Shown here: in pieces, positions 51,738 through 61,226 of the stretch
Position numbering within the stretch: the stretch's first letter is position 1
Layout of the letters: each line of letters starts with the position of its first letter
Assembly: GCA_046048895.1 (NCBI GenBank)
Contig: JBJOFF010000004.1
Coordinates: 59,230-123,229, forward strand
Reading direction: 5' to 3'
Origin: ZLKRG08 sp046048895
GTDB taxonomy: Bacteria > Actinomycetota > Actinomycetes > Nanopelagicales > Nanopelagicaceae
DNA length: 64,000 bases
Made by a program: the position numbers and the translations under genes
Notes under the pieces: model-generated
The model's input: the letters and a program-made list of their open reading frames with translations, nothing else
What the model was told of the DNA's origin: nothing
Databases searched by the model: none

Positions 51738-52208
51738 TAGCCACTCTTTCTTTCCTAATCCATAAGCATAATTTCCAAGATTGCCGCCGGTCTTAACAAT
51801 TCGATGACAAGGCACAACCAACACAATTGCATTCTTGGCACATGCACTCCCAGCTGCCCTAACCGCGGCAGGCGAACCCGCGCGATCTGCTAGTTCTGCA
51901 TAGGAAATAGTTCCTCTTACCTTGCGCATAGCTTTCCATGCAGCTTGGGAGAACGTCGCGCCAGGCTGCGCCACCTTAATTGCATTTATAGCTGAAATAT
52001 CGCCATCAAAGTAATCTTTTAAAAGCTCGCTAATGATAGGAATTTTTCTAACTGGTTCGATTTTACGATTGGCGTAATCCAAATGCAGCGATTCACGTGC
52101 CGCTTTCATGGTACTTAGATTGGCCGCTAAAAGAATTGAATCATCTGCAATTAAATTTAAATTACCGATGGGTGATTCGAAGGTGCTAGAGAGCAAGGCC
52201 ACGCGCAA
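51714..52208 (-). CDS. ogt: Methylated-DNA--protein-cysteine methyltransferase
   Basis: Suicide repair protein removing O6-methylguanine. 164 aa with the active-site VVPCHRIVKTGG and preceding GTISYAELADRAGSPAAVRAAGSACAKN (helix-turn-helix and the conserved Asn), then GNYAYGLGKKEWLL. TTG start at 52206-52208, or the GTG two codons in. It starts 3 bases after the DAHP synthase stop. Confidence 0.92.
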   Translation of the reverse strand: MRVALLSSTFESPIGNLNLIADDSILLAANLSTMKAARESLHLDYANRKIEPVRKIPIISELLKDYFDGDISAINAIKVAQPGATFSQAAWKAMRKVRGTISYAELADRAGSPAAVRAAGSACAKNAIVLVVPCHRIVKTGGNLGNYAYGLGKKEWLLRHEGAL

Positions 52209-52211
52209 AAA

Positions 52212-53552
52212 TTAGCGGTCGCGCAACATCTCCGCAACTAAGAAAGCTAGCTCCAAAGATTGGGTGTGGTTTAGGCGTGGATCGCAAGCGGTTTCATAGC
52301 GAGTTGCTAAATCCTCAGCTGAGATCTTGGCGCCGCCACCTAAGCACTCGGTAACATCATCGCCAGTGAGTTCAATGTGCACGCCACCAGGGAATGTGCC
52401 CAAAGATTTATGTACTTCAAAGAAACCTTTAACTTCATCCATGACATCTTCAAATTCACGCGTTTTGTAACCGGTTGAAGATTCAAAGGTATTTCCATGC
52501 ATCGGATCGCAGACCCAGAGCACCTGGGCTCCTGATTTAGTTACGCCATCAACTAGTGCAGGTAGCGCTTCACGAATCTTGCCCGCACCCATACGGGTAA
52601 TAAAAGTAAGGCGTCCTGGTTCGCGGTTTGGATCTAACTTATCAATTAGACGTAGAGCATCATCAACGGTGCTCTTTGGGCCAAGCTTCACGCCGATTGG
52701 ATTCTTAACTTTCGATGCAAATTCGACATGAGCGCCATCTAATTGGCGAGTGCGTTCGCCGATCCAAATGAAATGGCCAGAAACATCGTATGGATTTCCA
52801 GTTCGAGAATCAATGCGGGTTAAAGCTTTTTCGTACTCCAAAATCAGCGCTTCATGACTAGCAAAGAATTCCACAGTTTTAAACTGTTCTGGCTCCACTC
52901 CCGCAGATTTCATAAAATCTAACGCGCGACCAATTTCGGTTGCCATTGCTTCATAGCGTGCGGCGTAAGGAGTATCTTTTACGAAACCCTTATTCCAATC
53001 ATGAACTTTACGTAGGTCTGCAAAACCACCTTGAGTGAATGCGCGGACCAAATTTAAAGTCGCTGCTGAAGTGTTGTAAACGCGAACTAATCGTTGTGGA
53101 TCTGGACGACGGGCTTCGGCGGTAAAAGTTAAATCATTTACCGCATCACCGCGGTATGCCGGAAGTGTAACTTCTCCGCGAGTTTCGGTATCTGATGAAC
53201 GTGGCTTTGCAAACTGCCCAGCCATACGTCCAACTTTAATAACCGGCATCGATGAGTAGTACTGCAAAATTGCAGCCATCTGCAGAATAGTTTTGATGCG
53301 ATCGCGGATCGAATCAGCGGTTGCTGATGCAAATGTTTCGGCGCAATCTCCGCCTTGTAGCCAGAATGCCTTTCCTGCTGCGGCCTGTGCGATGTGTGCC
53401 TTTAAGTCATCACACTCGCCTGCAAAAACTAAAGGCGGATAGCTCTTTAACTCTTTTACTGCAGCGCTTAATTCATCGGCAGGCCACTTAGGCTGCTGGG
53501 CGGCCTCAAGTGATTCGTTAAAAAGCGTATCCACGCTCGAGTTATTAGACAT
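52212..53552 (-). CDS. aroG: Class II 3-deoxy-D-arabino-heptulosonate-7-phosphate synthase
   Basis: First enzyme of the shikimate pathway, joining PEP and erythrose 4-phosphate. 446 aa, class II (plant/mycobacterial) type: the metal-ligand cysteine in GGDCAETFA, KVGRMAGQFAKPRSS, ITRMGAGKIREALP, CDPMHGNTFESSTG and GGVHIELTGDDVTECLGG. It supplies chorismate for the trpE product elsewhere in this window. Possible complex with chorismate mutase as in mycobacteria, not testable here. Confidence 0.96.
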   Translation of the reverse strand: MSNNSSVDTLFNESLEAAQQPKWPADELSAAVKELKSYPPLVFAGECDDLKAHIAQAAAGKAFWLQGGDCAETFASATADSIRDRIKTILQMAAILQYYSSMPVIKVGRMAGQFAKPRSSDTETRGEVTLPAYRGDAVNDLTFTAEARRPDPQRLVRVYNTSAATLNLVRAFTQGGFADLRKVHDWNKGFVKDTPYAARYEAMATEIGRALDFMKSAGVEPEQFKTVEFFASHEALILEYEKALTRIDSRTGNPYDVSGHFIWIGERTRQLDGAHVEFASKVKNPIGVKLGPKSTVDDALRLIDKLDPNREPGRLTFITRMGAGKIREALPALVDGVTKSGAQVLWVCDPMHGNTFESSTGYKTREFEDVMDEVKGFFEVHKSLGTFPGGVHIELTGDDVTECLGGGAKISAEDLATRYETACDPRLNHTQSLELAFLVAEMLRDR

Positions 53553-53565
53553 TCAGCAATTGTAA

Positions 53566-54591
53566 CTAACCGAAGAAGATCTCCGCTTCCTTATAAAGTT
53601 CGATTGGAACGGTCTTCAACTTCTCAGTCGCGCTAGCAAGAGGCACGCGGACAATATTTGTTCCATGAAGTGCGACCATCTTGCCCCAATCTCCCTCAGA
53701 TGCTGCAGTAATTGCTTGCAATCCAAAGCGAGTAGCTAGAACGCGGTCAAAAGCAGTCGGAGTTCCACCTCGTTGAATATGGCCAAGCACTGAGGTGCGA
53801 GCTTCCTTGCCGGTCTTTGCCTCAATTTGCTGCGCCAACCAATCACCAATTCCAGAGAGCTTTACGTGACCAAAAGCATCCAGAGTCTGATCTTTAGTGA
53901 CCATATCGCCATCCTGTGGAATTGCACCTTCTGCAATCACGATAATTGGCGCATATGACTGTTTGAATCGGGATTCAACCCATTCGCAGACCTTATCTAC
54001 AGAGAATTTAACTTCTGGAATCAAAATACAAGCTGCGCCACCGGCAATACCTGAATGCAGCGCAATCCAACCTGCGTGACGACCCATTACTTCTACGATC
54101 AACGCACGGTGATGTGATTCCGCAGTTGTATGTAGGCGATCAATTGCCTCAACTGCGATATTTACTGAGGTATCAAAACCAAATGTGTAATCCGTATTAT
54201 TTAAGTCGTTATCAATTGTCTTTGGTACACCAATAACTTTTACGCCAAGTGCATCTAGTTTGGTAGCAACACCAAGAGTGTCTTCTCCACCGATTGCAAT
54301 CAGCGCATCAATACCCATCTTTTCTAAATTCTCTTTAATGCGTTCAACGCCATTTTCAATTTTGAATGGGTTGGTACGTGAAGAGCCAAGTATGGTTCCA
54401 CCGCGAGGCAAGATGCCACGTGTAGTTTGGATATTTAGCTCCATAGTTAAACCTTCAAGTGGTCCACGCCAACCATCACGGAAACCTACAAATTCGTGTC
54501 CGTACTCTTTTATGCCTTTACGAACCACAGCACGGATAACTGCATTTAAACCTGGGCAATCGCCGCCACCAGTAAGCACGCCAATACGCAT
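53566..54591 (-). CDS. pfp: 6-phosphofructokinase with PPi-type active-site residues
   Basis: Phosphorylates fructose 6-phosphate. 341 aa. TGGGDCPGLNAVIR (residues 7-20), GGEDT (101-105) and GVPKTIDND (121-129). ATP-dependent enzymes have Gly at 104 and Gly at 124; this one has Asp104 and Lys124, the pair associated with pyrophosphate as phosphoryl donor, as in the Amycolatopsis methanolica enzyme, and the numbering matches without gaps. MGRHAGWIAL and the C-terminal LGHIQRGG are also present. Donor choice is predicted, not shown. A promoter with a 16-base palindrome lies upstream (54619-54648). Confidence 0.9.
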   Translation of the reverse strand: MRIGVLTGGGDCPGLNAVIRAVVRKGIKEYGHEFVGFRDGWRGPLEGLTMELNIQTTRGILPRGGTILGSSRTNPFKIENGVERIKENLEKMGIDALIAIGGEDTLGVATKLDALGVKVIGVPKTIDNDLNNTDYTFGFDTSVNIAVEAIDRLHTTAESHHRALIVEVMGRHAGWIALHSGIAGGAACILIPEVKFSVDKVCEWVESRFKQSYAPIIVIAEGAIPQDGDMVTKDQTLDAFGHVKLSGIGDWLAQQIEAKTGKEARTSVLGHIQRGGTPTAFDRVLATRFGLQAITAASEGDWGKMVALHGTNIVRVPLASATEKLKTVPIELYKEAEIFFG

Positions 54592-54618
54592 GTCGAAAAC
54601 TCCAATTAATATTTGAAA

Positions 54619-54648
54619 GATTTAGAAATCTAAATTAGATAAAGTCAA
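54619..54648 (-). promoter_or_regulatory. Probable promoter of the phosphofructokinase gene, with palindrome over the -10
   Basis: On the minus strand TTGACT (54643-54648), 18 bases, TAAATC (54619-54624), with the start point expected about 15-20 bases before the ATG. A perfect inverted repeat ATTTAGA-AA-TCTAAAT (54620-54635) covers the -10 and part of the spacer and could be an operator; AT-rich repeats also arise by chance. Confidence 0.45.
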
Positions 54649-54693
54649 CGCTGACGTAGCCGAAATTCTAGCCCCAACTTAGGGGAATATCTA

Positions 54694-55917
54694 TCAGGCG
54701 CTTACGCGTACACCCTTGCCAACGACCACAATTCCGCTATCAGTGACCGTAAATCGCTGACGGTCACGCTCTAAATCCACGCCTATTTGAGCACCAGGTT
54801 CGATGACTACGCCCTTATCGATAATCGCTCTACGAATAACGGCGCGATCTCCTACGCGAACATTTGGCATTAAAACCGCATGATCAACAAAAGCGCCGCT
54901 TCCGACAACAACATCATAACCAGTAACCGTATGTCCCAAATGGCCGCCCGCAATAATCGAACCTGCTGCGACAATTGAATCTTGCGCCAATCCGCCTTCG
55001 GAGAATTTTGCAGGAGGAAGTGATGGTGGATTGGTAAGCAATGGCCATTCACGGTTATACAAATTAAAAATTGGGTGCACTGAAACTAAATCCATATGTG
55101 CATCAAAGTAAGCATCTATGGAACCAACATCACGCCAGTAACCTTTATCGCGCGGTGTTTCACCGGGAACAATATTATTTGCAAAGTCATAGACTTTAGC
55201 TTGTCCTTGCGCAGTCAACATCGGAATTATGTTTCCGCCTATATCATGACGAGATTCTAAATTTTCTGAATCTAAAATTAGCGCCTCTTCCATTACATCA
55301 CGCTTGAAAATGTAATTTCCCATTGAGATTAAAGTTAAATCTGGATGTCCTGGCATTGCCGGTGGGTTAGCTGGTTTTTCGTGAAATGCCTTAATGGTGA
55401 TGCCATCTTCTGCTAATTCGATGCAACCAAATTCTGAAGCTTCACTTCTTGGAACACGAATTGCCGCAATGGTAATTCCAGCATTAGTTTCACGGTGCTG
55501 TTGGAACATCTGCATTGGGTCCATGCGATACACGTGATCTGCACCAAAGACTAAAACATCTTTTGGGTTCTCATCGTGAATTAAATTAAAGTTTTGCAAG
55601 ATTGCATCGGCGCTACCGGTATACCAACGTGGTCCCAATCGCTGTTGGGCCGGCACAGGTGTCACATAATTTCCAAGAAGAGTCGACATGCGCCAAGTTG
55701 TGGTGATGTGACGATCTAGTGAATGTGACTTGTACTGAGTCAAAACAGCGATCCGGCGCATATCCGCATTCACTAAATTTGAAAGCACAAAGTCAATTAA
55801 GCGGTATGAACCTGCAAAAGGTACGGCTGGCTTTGCACGATCAGCCGTTAGCGGCATTAATCGCTTTCCTTCTCCGCCCGCTAAAACAATTCCGAGTGGA
55901 AAATCGCGGAATGTCAT
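54694..55917 (-). CDS. glgC: Glucose-1-phosphate adenylyltransferase
   Basis: Makes ADP-glucose for glycogen. 407 aa: nucleotidyltransferase domain with VLAGGEGKRLMPLTADRAKPAVPFAG at the N-terminus, QQRLGPRWYTGSADAILQN, FGADHVYRMD (catalytic Asp) and the sugar-phosphate FHEKPANP; the C-terminal left-handed beta-helix has hexapeptide-like IIAGGHLG and VRVGDRAVIRRAIIDKGVVIEPGA. Divergent from glgA across 60 bases, so the two glycogen genes can share regulation. Confidence 0.97.
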   Translation of the reverse strand: MTFRDFPLGIVLAGGEGKRLMPLTADRAKPAVPFAGSYRLIDFVLSNLVNADMRRIAVLTQYKSHSLDRHITTTWRMSTLLGNYVTPVPAQQRLGPRWYTGSADAILQNFNLIHDENPKDVLVFGADHVYRMDPMQMFQQHRETNAGITIAAIRVPRSEASEFGCIELAEDGITIKAFHEKPANPPAMPGHPDLTLISMGNYIFKRDVMEEALILDSENLESRHDIGGNIIPMLTAQGQAKVYDFANNIVPGETPRDKGYWRDVGSIDAYFDAHMDLVSVHPIFNLYNREWPLLTNPPSLPPAKFSEGGLAQDSIVAAGSIIAGGHLGHTVTGYDVVVGSGAFVDHAVLMPNVRVGDRAVIRRAIIDKGVVIEPGAQIGVDLERDRQRFTVTDSGIVVVGKGVRVSA

Positions 55918-55977
55918 ATCTGTAGTTTATCCGTCTCTTCGCTAGCGCGATAGGGTTTTAGAAATTAAGGTTCGGTC

Positions 55978-57144
55978 ATGAGCTCTGGATTAAAAATAGG
56001 CCTAATTACCAAAGAGTGGCCACCTCAGGTTTACGGTGGCGCCGGGGTTCATGTAGTCCAATTAACGCAAGCCCTACGCAATCAGCCAAATATCAAAGTT
56101 GATGTCCATTGTTTCGGCGGTCCTCGCGAAGACGCTTTTGGATACAGCACTCCTAATGGTTTCGAAAATTCCAATGCCGCACTTCAAGCTCTTGCAACCG
56201 ATTTATCAATTGCCGATAACTTAAAAGGTCTTGATGTAATACATTCACATACTTGGTATGCCAACTTCGCTGGTTTTACAGCAAACTTATTGCACGGAAT
56301 TCCGCACGTAGTTAGCGCACACTCGCTCGAGCCACTTCGTCCTTGGAAGGCAGAACAACTTGGGGGCGGTTATCAAATCTCCTCATGGGCCGAAAAAAGT
56401 GCATATGAGGCAGCAAGTGCGATCATTGCAGTATCAGATGGCATGCGTGCTGATGTTCTCAACGCCTATCCAAATATAAATCCGGCTAAAGTGGTCACCA
56501 TTAGAAATGGTGTTGATGTCGCTAAATTTGCACCAAATCCAAAGACTGATGTCCTAACCAAACATGGTATCGAAGGGCGTTATACGATCTTTGTAGGTCG
56601 AATTACTCGCCAAAAGGGTTTAGCACATCTACTTAGAGCTTGGAAGAAAGTCTCTCCAGAATATGGGTTGGTCCTAGCTGCAGGCTCACCAGATGAGCCA
56701 GGAATTGGCAAAGAGGTAGAAAATTTAATTATGGAATTGCAGCAGAGTCGTAAGAACATCTGGTGGATCAAAGAGATGGCGCCACTGGATGATTTAACCG
56801 CCCTACTTACCAATGCTGATTTATTTCTCTGCCCTTCCATTTACGAACCATTAGGAATCGTGAATCTTGAAGCCATGGGTTGCGAAACTGCAGTGCTTGC
56901 ATCTCGAGTTGGCGGTATTCCAGAAGTAGTTGCACATAATGAAACTGGACGACTGGTTGATTACGATGCAAATAACTCTCAAAAGTTTGAAAATGACTTC
57001 ACTGCGCAAATTGAAGAGTTGATGGCAGATCCGGCGCTTTTAAAAAAGATGGGAGTTGCTGGACGAATTCGTGCCGAAAAACACTTTGGTTGGGATGCGG
57101 TGGCGAAAGAGACTATTGAACTTTATAAGTCACTCCTGAAGTAG
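55978..57144 (+). CDS. glgA: Glycogen synthase, actinobacterial GT4 type (GlgA/GlgM)
   Basis: 388 aa GT4 glycosyltransferase. GLITKEWPPQVYGGAGVHVVQL at the N-terminus (glucan/ADP-glucose loop KEWPP-YGGAG), HSHTWYANFAG, FVGRITRQKGLAHLLRAW, and the donor-site CPSIYEPLGIVNLEAMGCETAVLAS. The compact actinobacterial form can also make maltose 1-phosphate (GlgM activity in mycobacteria), so the exact product is open. Divergent partner of glgC. The short gap to the next gene (13 bases) suggests co-transcription with the EamA transporter. Confidence 0.93.
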   Translation: MSSGLKIGLITKEWPPQVYGGAGVHVVQLTQALRNQPNIKVDVHCFGGPREDAFGYSTPNGFENSNAALQALATDLSIADNLKGLDVIHSHTWYANFAGFTANLLHGIPHVVSAHSLEPLRPWKAEQLGGGYQISSWAEKSAYEAASAIIAVSDGMRADVLNAYPNINPAKVVTIRNGVDVAKFAPNPKTDVLTKHGIEGRYTIFVGRITRQKGLAHLLRAWKKVSPEYGLVLAAGSPDEPGIGKEVENLIMELQQSRKNIWWIKEMAPLDDLTALLTNADLFLCPSIYEPLGIVNLEAMGCETAVLASRVGGIPEVVAHNETGRLVDYDANNSQKFENDFTAQIEELMADPALLKKMGVAGRIRAEKHFGWDAVAKETIELYKSLLK

Positions 57145-57157
57145 ACTCGCAACTCTT

Positions 57158-58024
57158 ATGACTCGCAAACATTTAGGTCAATTTATTTTCGTGGGCTTTT
57201 TATGGGGCGTGCCCTATCTATTTATGCGAGTTGCAGTTCGAGAATTTGATCCATCAGTAGTGGTTTTTGGTCGCGTCATAATTGGCGCGGCTATTTTATT
57301 TCCGATTGCAATAAGTCGTGGAGTGATGAAACAAACGATGCGCGGCTTTAAATGGATTGTTGCTTACGCGCTCTTTGAAATGTGTGGACCTTGGTACTTA
57401 ATCACGCATGCCGAAACCAAAATTAATTCAGGTCTGGCTGGTTTATTGGTAGCTACCGTTCCAATCTGGTCAACAATTTACTCATCTATGGCTGGAGACA
57501 AAACTGTTTGGCATGCCAAGCGGTTGATGGGAATTGTGATTGGATTTATTGGACTGGTTTTGATCGTGGGAATCGAAACTATTTCAGGCAGTGCTGATGC
57601 GTTCAGCGTATTTCAAGTGGTGCTAGCTGCAATTTTATATTCAACGGCTATGGCGATTATTTTAAAAGGGATGCCTCATGGCGATGGTGTGGCTATTAAT
57701 GCAGTAGCAATGGCAATGACCGCAATTATCTTCGCGCCATCTGCGCTAACCAACCTGCCAGATTCCATGCCATCTTTTAATGCGACTGCTTCGTTAATTG
57801 GTTTAGGAGTGCTAAGTACCGGTTGGGCTTTCATGATCTACTTCTCTTTAGTTAAAGAGATTGGCCAAGCTCGCGGTTCGATGGTTACCTATTTGAATAC
57901 CGCATTTGCGGTGGTTTTAGGCGTAGCCATATTAGGTGAACCATTAACAGTTGGCATTATTACTGGATTGCCGTTGGTTTTGATTGGCTCTTACTTTGCT
58001 TCAAGAAAGCCAGTTACTCCATAA
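57158..58024 (+). CDS. EamA/DMT-family transporter
   Basis: 288 aa, ten predicted helices in two repeats. FLWGVPYLFMRVAVREFDPSVVVFGRVIIGAAILF opens the first repeat, and VKEIGQARGSMVTYLNTAFAVVLGVAILGE closes the second, as in DMT-superfamily exporters. It follows glgA by 13 bases. The substrate is unknown. Its 3' end overlaps the convergent era gene by 11 bases. Not closely alike in sequence to the other EamA protein at 49880-50737. Confidence 0.85.
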   Translation: MTRKHLGQFIFVGFLWGVPYLFMRVAVREFDPSVVVFGRVIIGAAILFPIAISRGVMKQTMRGFKWIVAYALFEMCGPWYLITHAETKINSGLAGLLVATVPIWSTIYSSMAGDKTVWHAKRLMGIVIGFIGLVLIVGIETISGSADAFSVFQVVLAAILYSTAMAIILKGMPHGDGVAINAVAMAMTAIIFAPSALTNLPDSMPSFNATASLIGLGVLSTGWAFMIYFSLVKEIGQARGSMVTYLNTAFAVVLGVAILGEPLTVGIITGLPLVLIGSYFASRKPVTP

Positions 58025-58898
58025 ATCCTAAACGCTCTAACAATTTTGGATCACGTTGCCACTCTTTACTCACCTTAATGTGAAGGCCTAAGAAACATTT
58101 TGCGCCAATTAACTTTTCAATATCAGCGCGGGCACGAATCCCAATCTCTTTTAAAGTCTGACCTTTGTGTCCGAGCAAAATTCCGCGCTGTGAATCTCGT
58201 TCGATATGAATGGTGGCATGGATATCGTAAAAATCCTTATCCGGACGTTTACTCATTTCATCAATGGTGACGGTAATTGAATGAGGTAACTCCTCACGGA
58301 CGCCTTGAATTGCCGCTTCGCGAATCTGCTCGCAGATTAATTTCTCAGTGCTTTGATCACTCTTTTGATTGTCTGGATAGAGTTGTGGACCTTCGGGCAA
58401 ATGCTTAGCCAACAATTGGCTTAATACATCAACTTGTAAAGACTTTACCGCTGAGACCGGAATAATTTCAGTCCAATCAGCTAATGCGCCAACTTCCATC
58501 AATTTGATTGGAAGCGTCTCCTTTGCTACCGTATCAATTTTGGTAACCACCGCAATTTTCTTGGCACGAGAATCTTTCATTAACTCCAAGATATGTTCAT
58601 CGCCAGCGCCAGTCTTTTCATTAGCTGGAAAAGTCATAATCAGAATATCGACGCCCTCTAGAGATTCATTTACGACCTCATTTAAACGACGGCCAAGCAA
58701 TGTGCGAGGTTTATGCATTCCTGGGGTATCAACCAGGACTGCTTGAAAATCTGAACCGTTAACAATGCCTCGAATTGCATGGCGAGTGGTGTTTGGGTGA
58801 TGGGAAGTAATTGCGACTTTCTGCCCTACCAGCGCATTAATTAGGGTCGACTTACCGGTATTTGGTCTGCCAATTATGGCCACAAATCCCGACTTCAT
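58014..58898 (-). CDS. era: GTPase Era
   Basis: Essential GTPase for 16S rRNA maturation and 30S assembly. 294 aa: G1 GRPNTGKST (residues 10-18), G2 region TTRHAIRG, G3 DTPGMHKPR, G4 TKID, and a C-terminal KH domain with ERDSQRGILLGHKGQTLKEIG. Ends overlapping the EamA gene. It leads away from dprA by 8 bases. Confidence 0.96.
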   Translation of the reverse strand: MKSGFVAIIGRPNTGKSTLINALVGQKVAITSHHPNTTRHAIRGIVNGSDFQAVLVDTPGMHKPRTLLGRRLNEVVNESLEGVDILIMTFPANEKTGAGDEHILELMKDSRAKKIAVVTKIDTVAKETLPIKLMEVGALADWTEIIPVSAVKSLQVDVLSQLLAKHLPEGPQLYPDNQKSDQSTEKLICEQIREAAIQGVREELPHSITVTIDEMSKRPDKDFYDIHATIHIERDSQRGILLGHKGQTLKEIGIRARADIEKLIGAKCFLGLHIKVSKEWQRDPKLLERLGFME

Positions 58899-58906
58899 TA
58901 GCTTAA

Positions 58907-59731
58907 TTATCGCATCAATTCAATCGCATCATTTACACCAGTACAGATCATGGCAGAGCCATCGCCAATAATTCTGTGACAGCCTTCGGAGAGCGGAGAA
59001 TTAATTGGACCCGGTATCGCCATTACTCTGCGATTCATTTGGGCCGCATCATGTGCAGTGCGTAGCGCGCCAGATCTAAATGCTGCTTCCACTACCATCG
59101 TGCCATCGCCGATAGCAGCGATAATTCGATTCCGATTTAAAAATCGAAATGGCAATGCAGGAGTTGATGGTAGGTACTCTGAAACTAATAAACCGCTCTC
59201 CTCTATCGCGGCGAATAATCTGGCATTTCCAGCTGGATACAAAACATTTAACCCCGAAGCTAAAACTGCAATAGTTTCACCTTCGGCTATTAAAGCGCCT
59301 TTATGCGCCGCAGCATCAATGCCATATGCGCCGCCACTTACGACTACCCATTCTCGATCTACAAAATTACCAGCCATCTCTGCAGCCACTTTTGCACCAT
59401 AAGGAGTTGGATTTCTAGATCCGACGATTGCGATTGATTGACTTGTTAGAAGTTTTGGGTTTCCTTTTACTGTCAGAGCAATGGGTGGTGCTGGTAAATC
59501 AAGAAATTTTTCAGGTGGTGCAATTAATTGGATTCCATATTTCTCTAATTCAGTAAGTACTTGCTCGCCATCTTGTTTTAGAATCTCACTAGTATCTTCT
59601 TTGTATTCACCCTCTTTACAAAGCTCTATCACCTTTACTGGACCTTTTTCTACTACTTCACGAGACCAAAAATTAACCCCACCTTCAATTGCGGCAAATA
59701 GTTGGGCTCTAGCTACTAATTCATTACTCAA
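58907..59731 (-). CDS. dprA: DNA processing protein DprA
   Basis: Binds incoming single-stranded DNA and loads RecA in natural transformation. 274 aa Rossmann-like protein: SIAIVGSRNPTPYGAKVA, VVSGGAYGIDAAAHKGAL, FRFLNRNRIIAAIGDGTMVVEA and SGALRTAHDA are the family blocks. The usual C-terminal winged-helix domain is absent or minimal. Overlaps comM by 8 bases; the comM-dprA pair is common in actinobacteria and does not by itself show competence. Confidence 0.95.
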   Translation of the reverse strand: MSNELVARAQLFAAIEGGVNFWSREVVEKGPVKVIELCKEGEYKEDTSEILKQDGEQVLTELEKYGIQLIAPPEKFLDLPAPPIALTVKGNPKLLTSQSIAIVGSRNPTPYGAKVAAEMAGNFVDREWVVVSGGAYGIDAAAHKGALIAEGETIAVLASGLNVLYPAGNARLFAAIEESGLLVSEYLPSTPALPFRFLNRNRIIAAIGDGTMVVEAAFRSGALRTAHDAAQMNRRVMAIPGPINSPLSEGCHRIIGDGSAMICTGVNDAIELMR

Positions 59732-61226
59732 TTCCTTCTCGCAATCTGTAACTCTCAGTTACTTCAGTTAAAGTGGGGCGAACTACTCCTTTTAAATCTG
59801 CAATCGTCCAGCTGGTTCTAATGATTTTGTGCAATCCTCTTGCAGTGATGCGCTCTTTATCTAATTCATCGTGCAAGAAATTCATGGCTGCTCTATCAGG
59901 CTGATATTGCTGGCGCAGCGCACGGGGTGGAATCTCCGAATTTAAATGCCAATTTTCACTTGCAAATCGCTCGGCTGCTATTTTGCGAGCCGCCATTACT
60001 CGACCACGAATTTGCGCACTACTTTCATTGTTGTTCTCAGCAAGTTCCATCCGACTGACATTTTCAACCGAGACTCGCAAATCAATTCGATCTAATAGCG
60101 GTCCGGATAATTTATTTAGATACCTACGGACTTGCACTGAAGTGCAGCTACAACCCAGACCCTTGCCGGCAAATTTTCCACAGGGGCATGGGTTGGCAGC
60201 TAAAACTAGAATGAATTTCGCGGGAAAAGTTAAATTACCATTGGCGCGAGAGATAGTTACCGCGCCGCTTTCCAGTGGCTGCCTAAGTGAATCTAAAACC
60301 CCGCTTCCACATTCAGGGGCTTCGTCGATAAAGAGAACGCCGCGATGCGCAAGCGAACAAACACCAGGTTTTATAACATGCGCGCCACCGCCAACCATTG
60401 CAATGCGAGTGGTGCTGTGATGCGGCGCGATAAAAGGTGCCGTTGTAGATAATGGCGTGCGATCGCTGTTGGTGATTGAATGAATAGCGCTTACTTCCAG
60501 AGTCTCTTCTTGGCTAAGCGGCGGCAGAATTGTTGGCAGACGTTCTGCAATCATAGTTTTACCGACTCCTGGTGGACCGATCATCATGAAGTTATGCCCA
60601 CCAGCTGCAGAAATCTCTGCTGCTCGCCTTGCGGCAACTTGTCCAGCAACATCGGCAAAATCTAAATGCCTCTCAGTAGATTCCAATTGAATATCTAATT
60701 CGCTCTGAGTTGCAATCTCACCAGTTTGCATCCAGTGCACTACATCTTTTAATGAATTAAATGCATAAACCTGTAATTCTGGGAGTAGTTTGGCTTCTGC
60801 TAGATTCGCAAATGGAATCACTACTTTACGAATTCCATTCCGGTAAGCGCATATCAGCGCCGGCAATATGCCTCTGGTTTGACGAAGTGAGCCATCTAAA
60901 GATAACTCCCCTAAGAAGAGCAACTCTTCGACACCTTTTACAATCTGCTGAGCGCCAAGAATTCCCATCGCAATTGATAAATCAAAGCTGCTACCCGATT
61001 TTGGTAACCAAGCTGGCAAGAGCGCAATTGTTGTTTTGCGATTTGGCCAACTCTGCATACTATTTACAATCGCGGCACGGACGCGATCTCGAGATTCATT
61101 TAAAGCCGCATCAGGTAAGCCAAGCAAAGTAAGTCCTGGCAGCCCATCTGCAATATCAACCTCTACGGTTACGACTTCGCCATTTAAACCGGAGAGCGCA
61201 ATTGCACTGGTAGTCGCCAAACTCAT
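59724..61226 (-). CDS. comM: Mg-chelatase-like AAA+ protein ComM (YifB)
   Basis: Branch-migration helicase that helps integrate DNA in transformation. 500 aa: N-terminal domain (VDIADGLPGLTLLGLPDAALNESRDRV), AAA+ core with GPPGVGKTMIAERLP (Walker A), VLFIDEAPE (Walker B), the zinc-like NPCPCGKFAGKGLGCSCT cluster, and C-terminal helical part. It starts in an ATGA overlap with yraN and its end overlaps dprA. Confidence 0.95.
   Translation of the reverse strand: MSLATTSAIALSGLNGEVVTVEVDIADGLPGLTLLGLPDAALNESRDRVRAAIVNSMQSWPNRKTTIALLPAWLPKSGSSFDLSIAMGILGAQQIVKGVEELLFLGELSLDGSLRQTRGILPALICAYRNGIRKVVIPFANLAEAKLLPELQVYAFNSLKDVVHWMQTGEIATQSELDIQLESTERHLDFADVAGQVAARRAAEISAAGGHNFMMIGPPGVGKTMIAERLPTILPPLSQEETLEVSAIHSITNSDRTPLSTTAPFIAPHHSTTRIAMVGGGAHVIKPGVCSLAHRGVLFIDEAPECGSGVLDSLRQPLESGAVTISRANGNLTFPAKFILVLAANPCPCGKFAGKGLGCSCTSVQVRRYLNKLSGPLLDRIDLRVSVENVSRMELAENNNESSAQIRGRVMAARKIAAERFASENWHLNSEIPPRALRQQYQPDRAAMNFLHDELDKERITARGLHKIIRTSWTIADLKGVVRPTLTEVTESYRLREGIE

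Noticed and set aside
52206..52208. Frameshift or lost start for ogt because no ATG precedes the conserved region
   Set aside because: A TTG and a GTG are available at the right place and give a normal-length protein; such starts are common throughout this window.
54655..54690. CCCC-TAAGTT-GGGG hairpin after glgC as a terminator
   Set aside because: Only four paired bases and no clean T-run; too weak to call.
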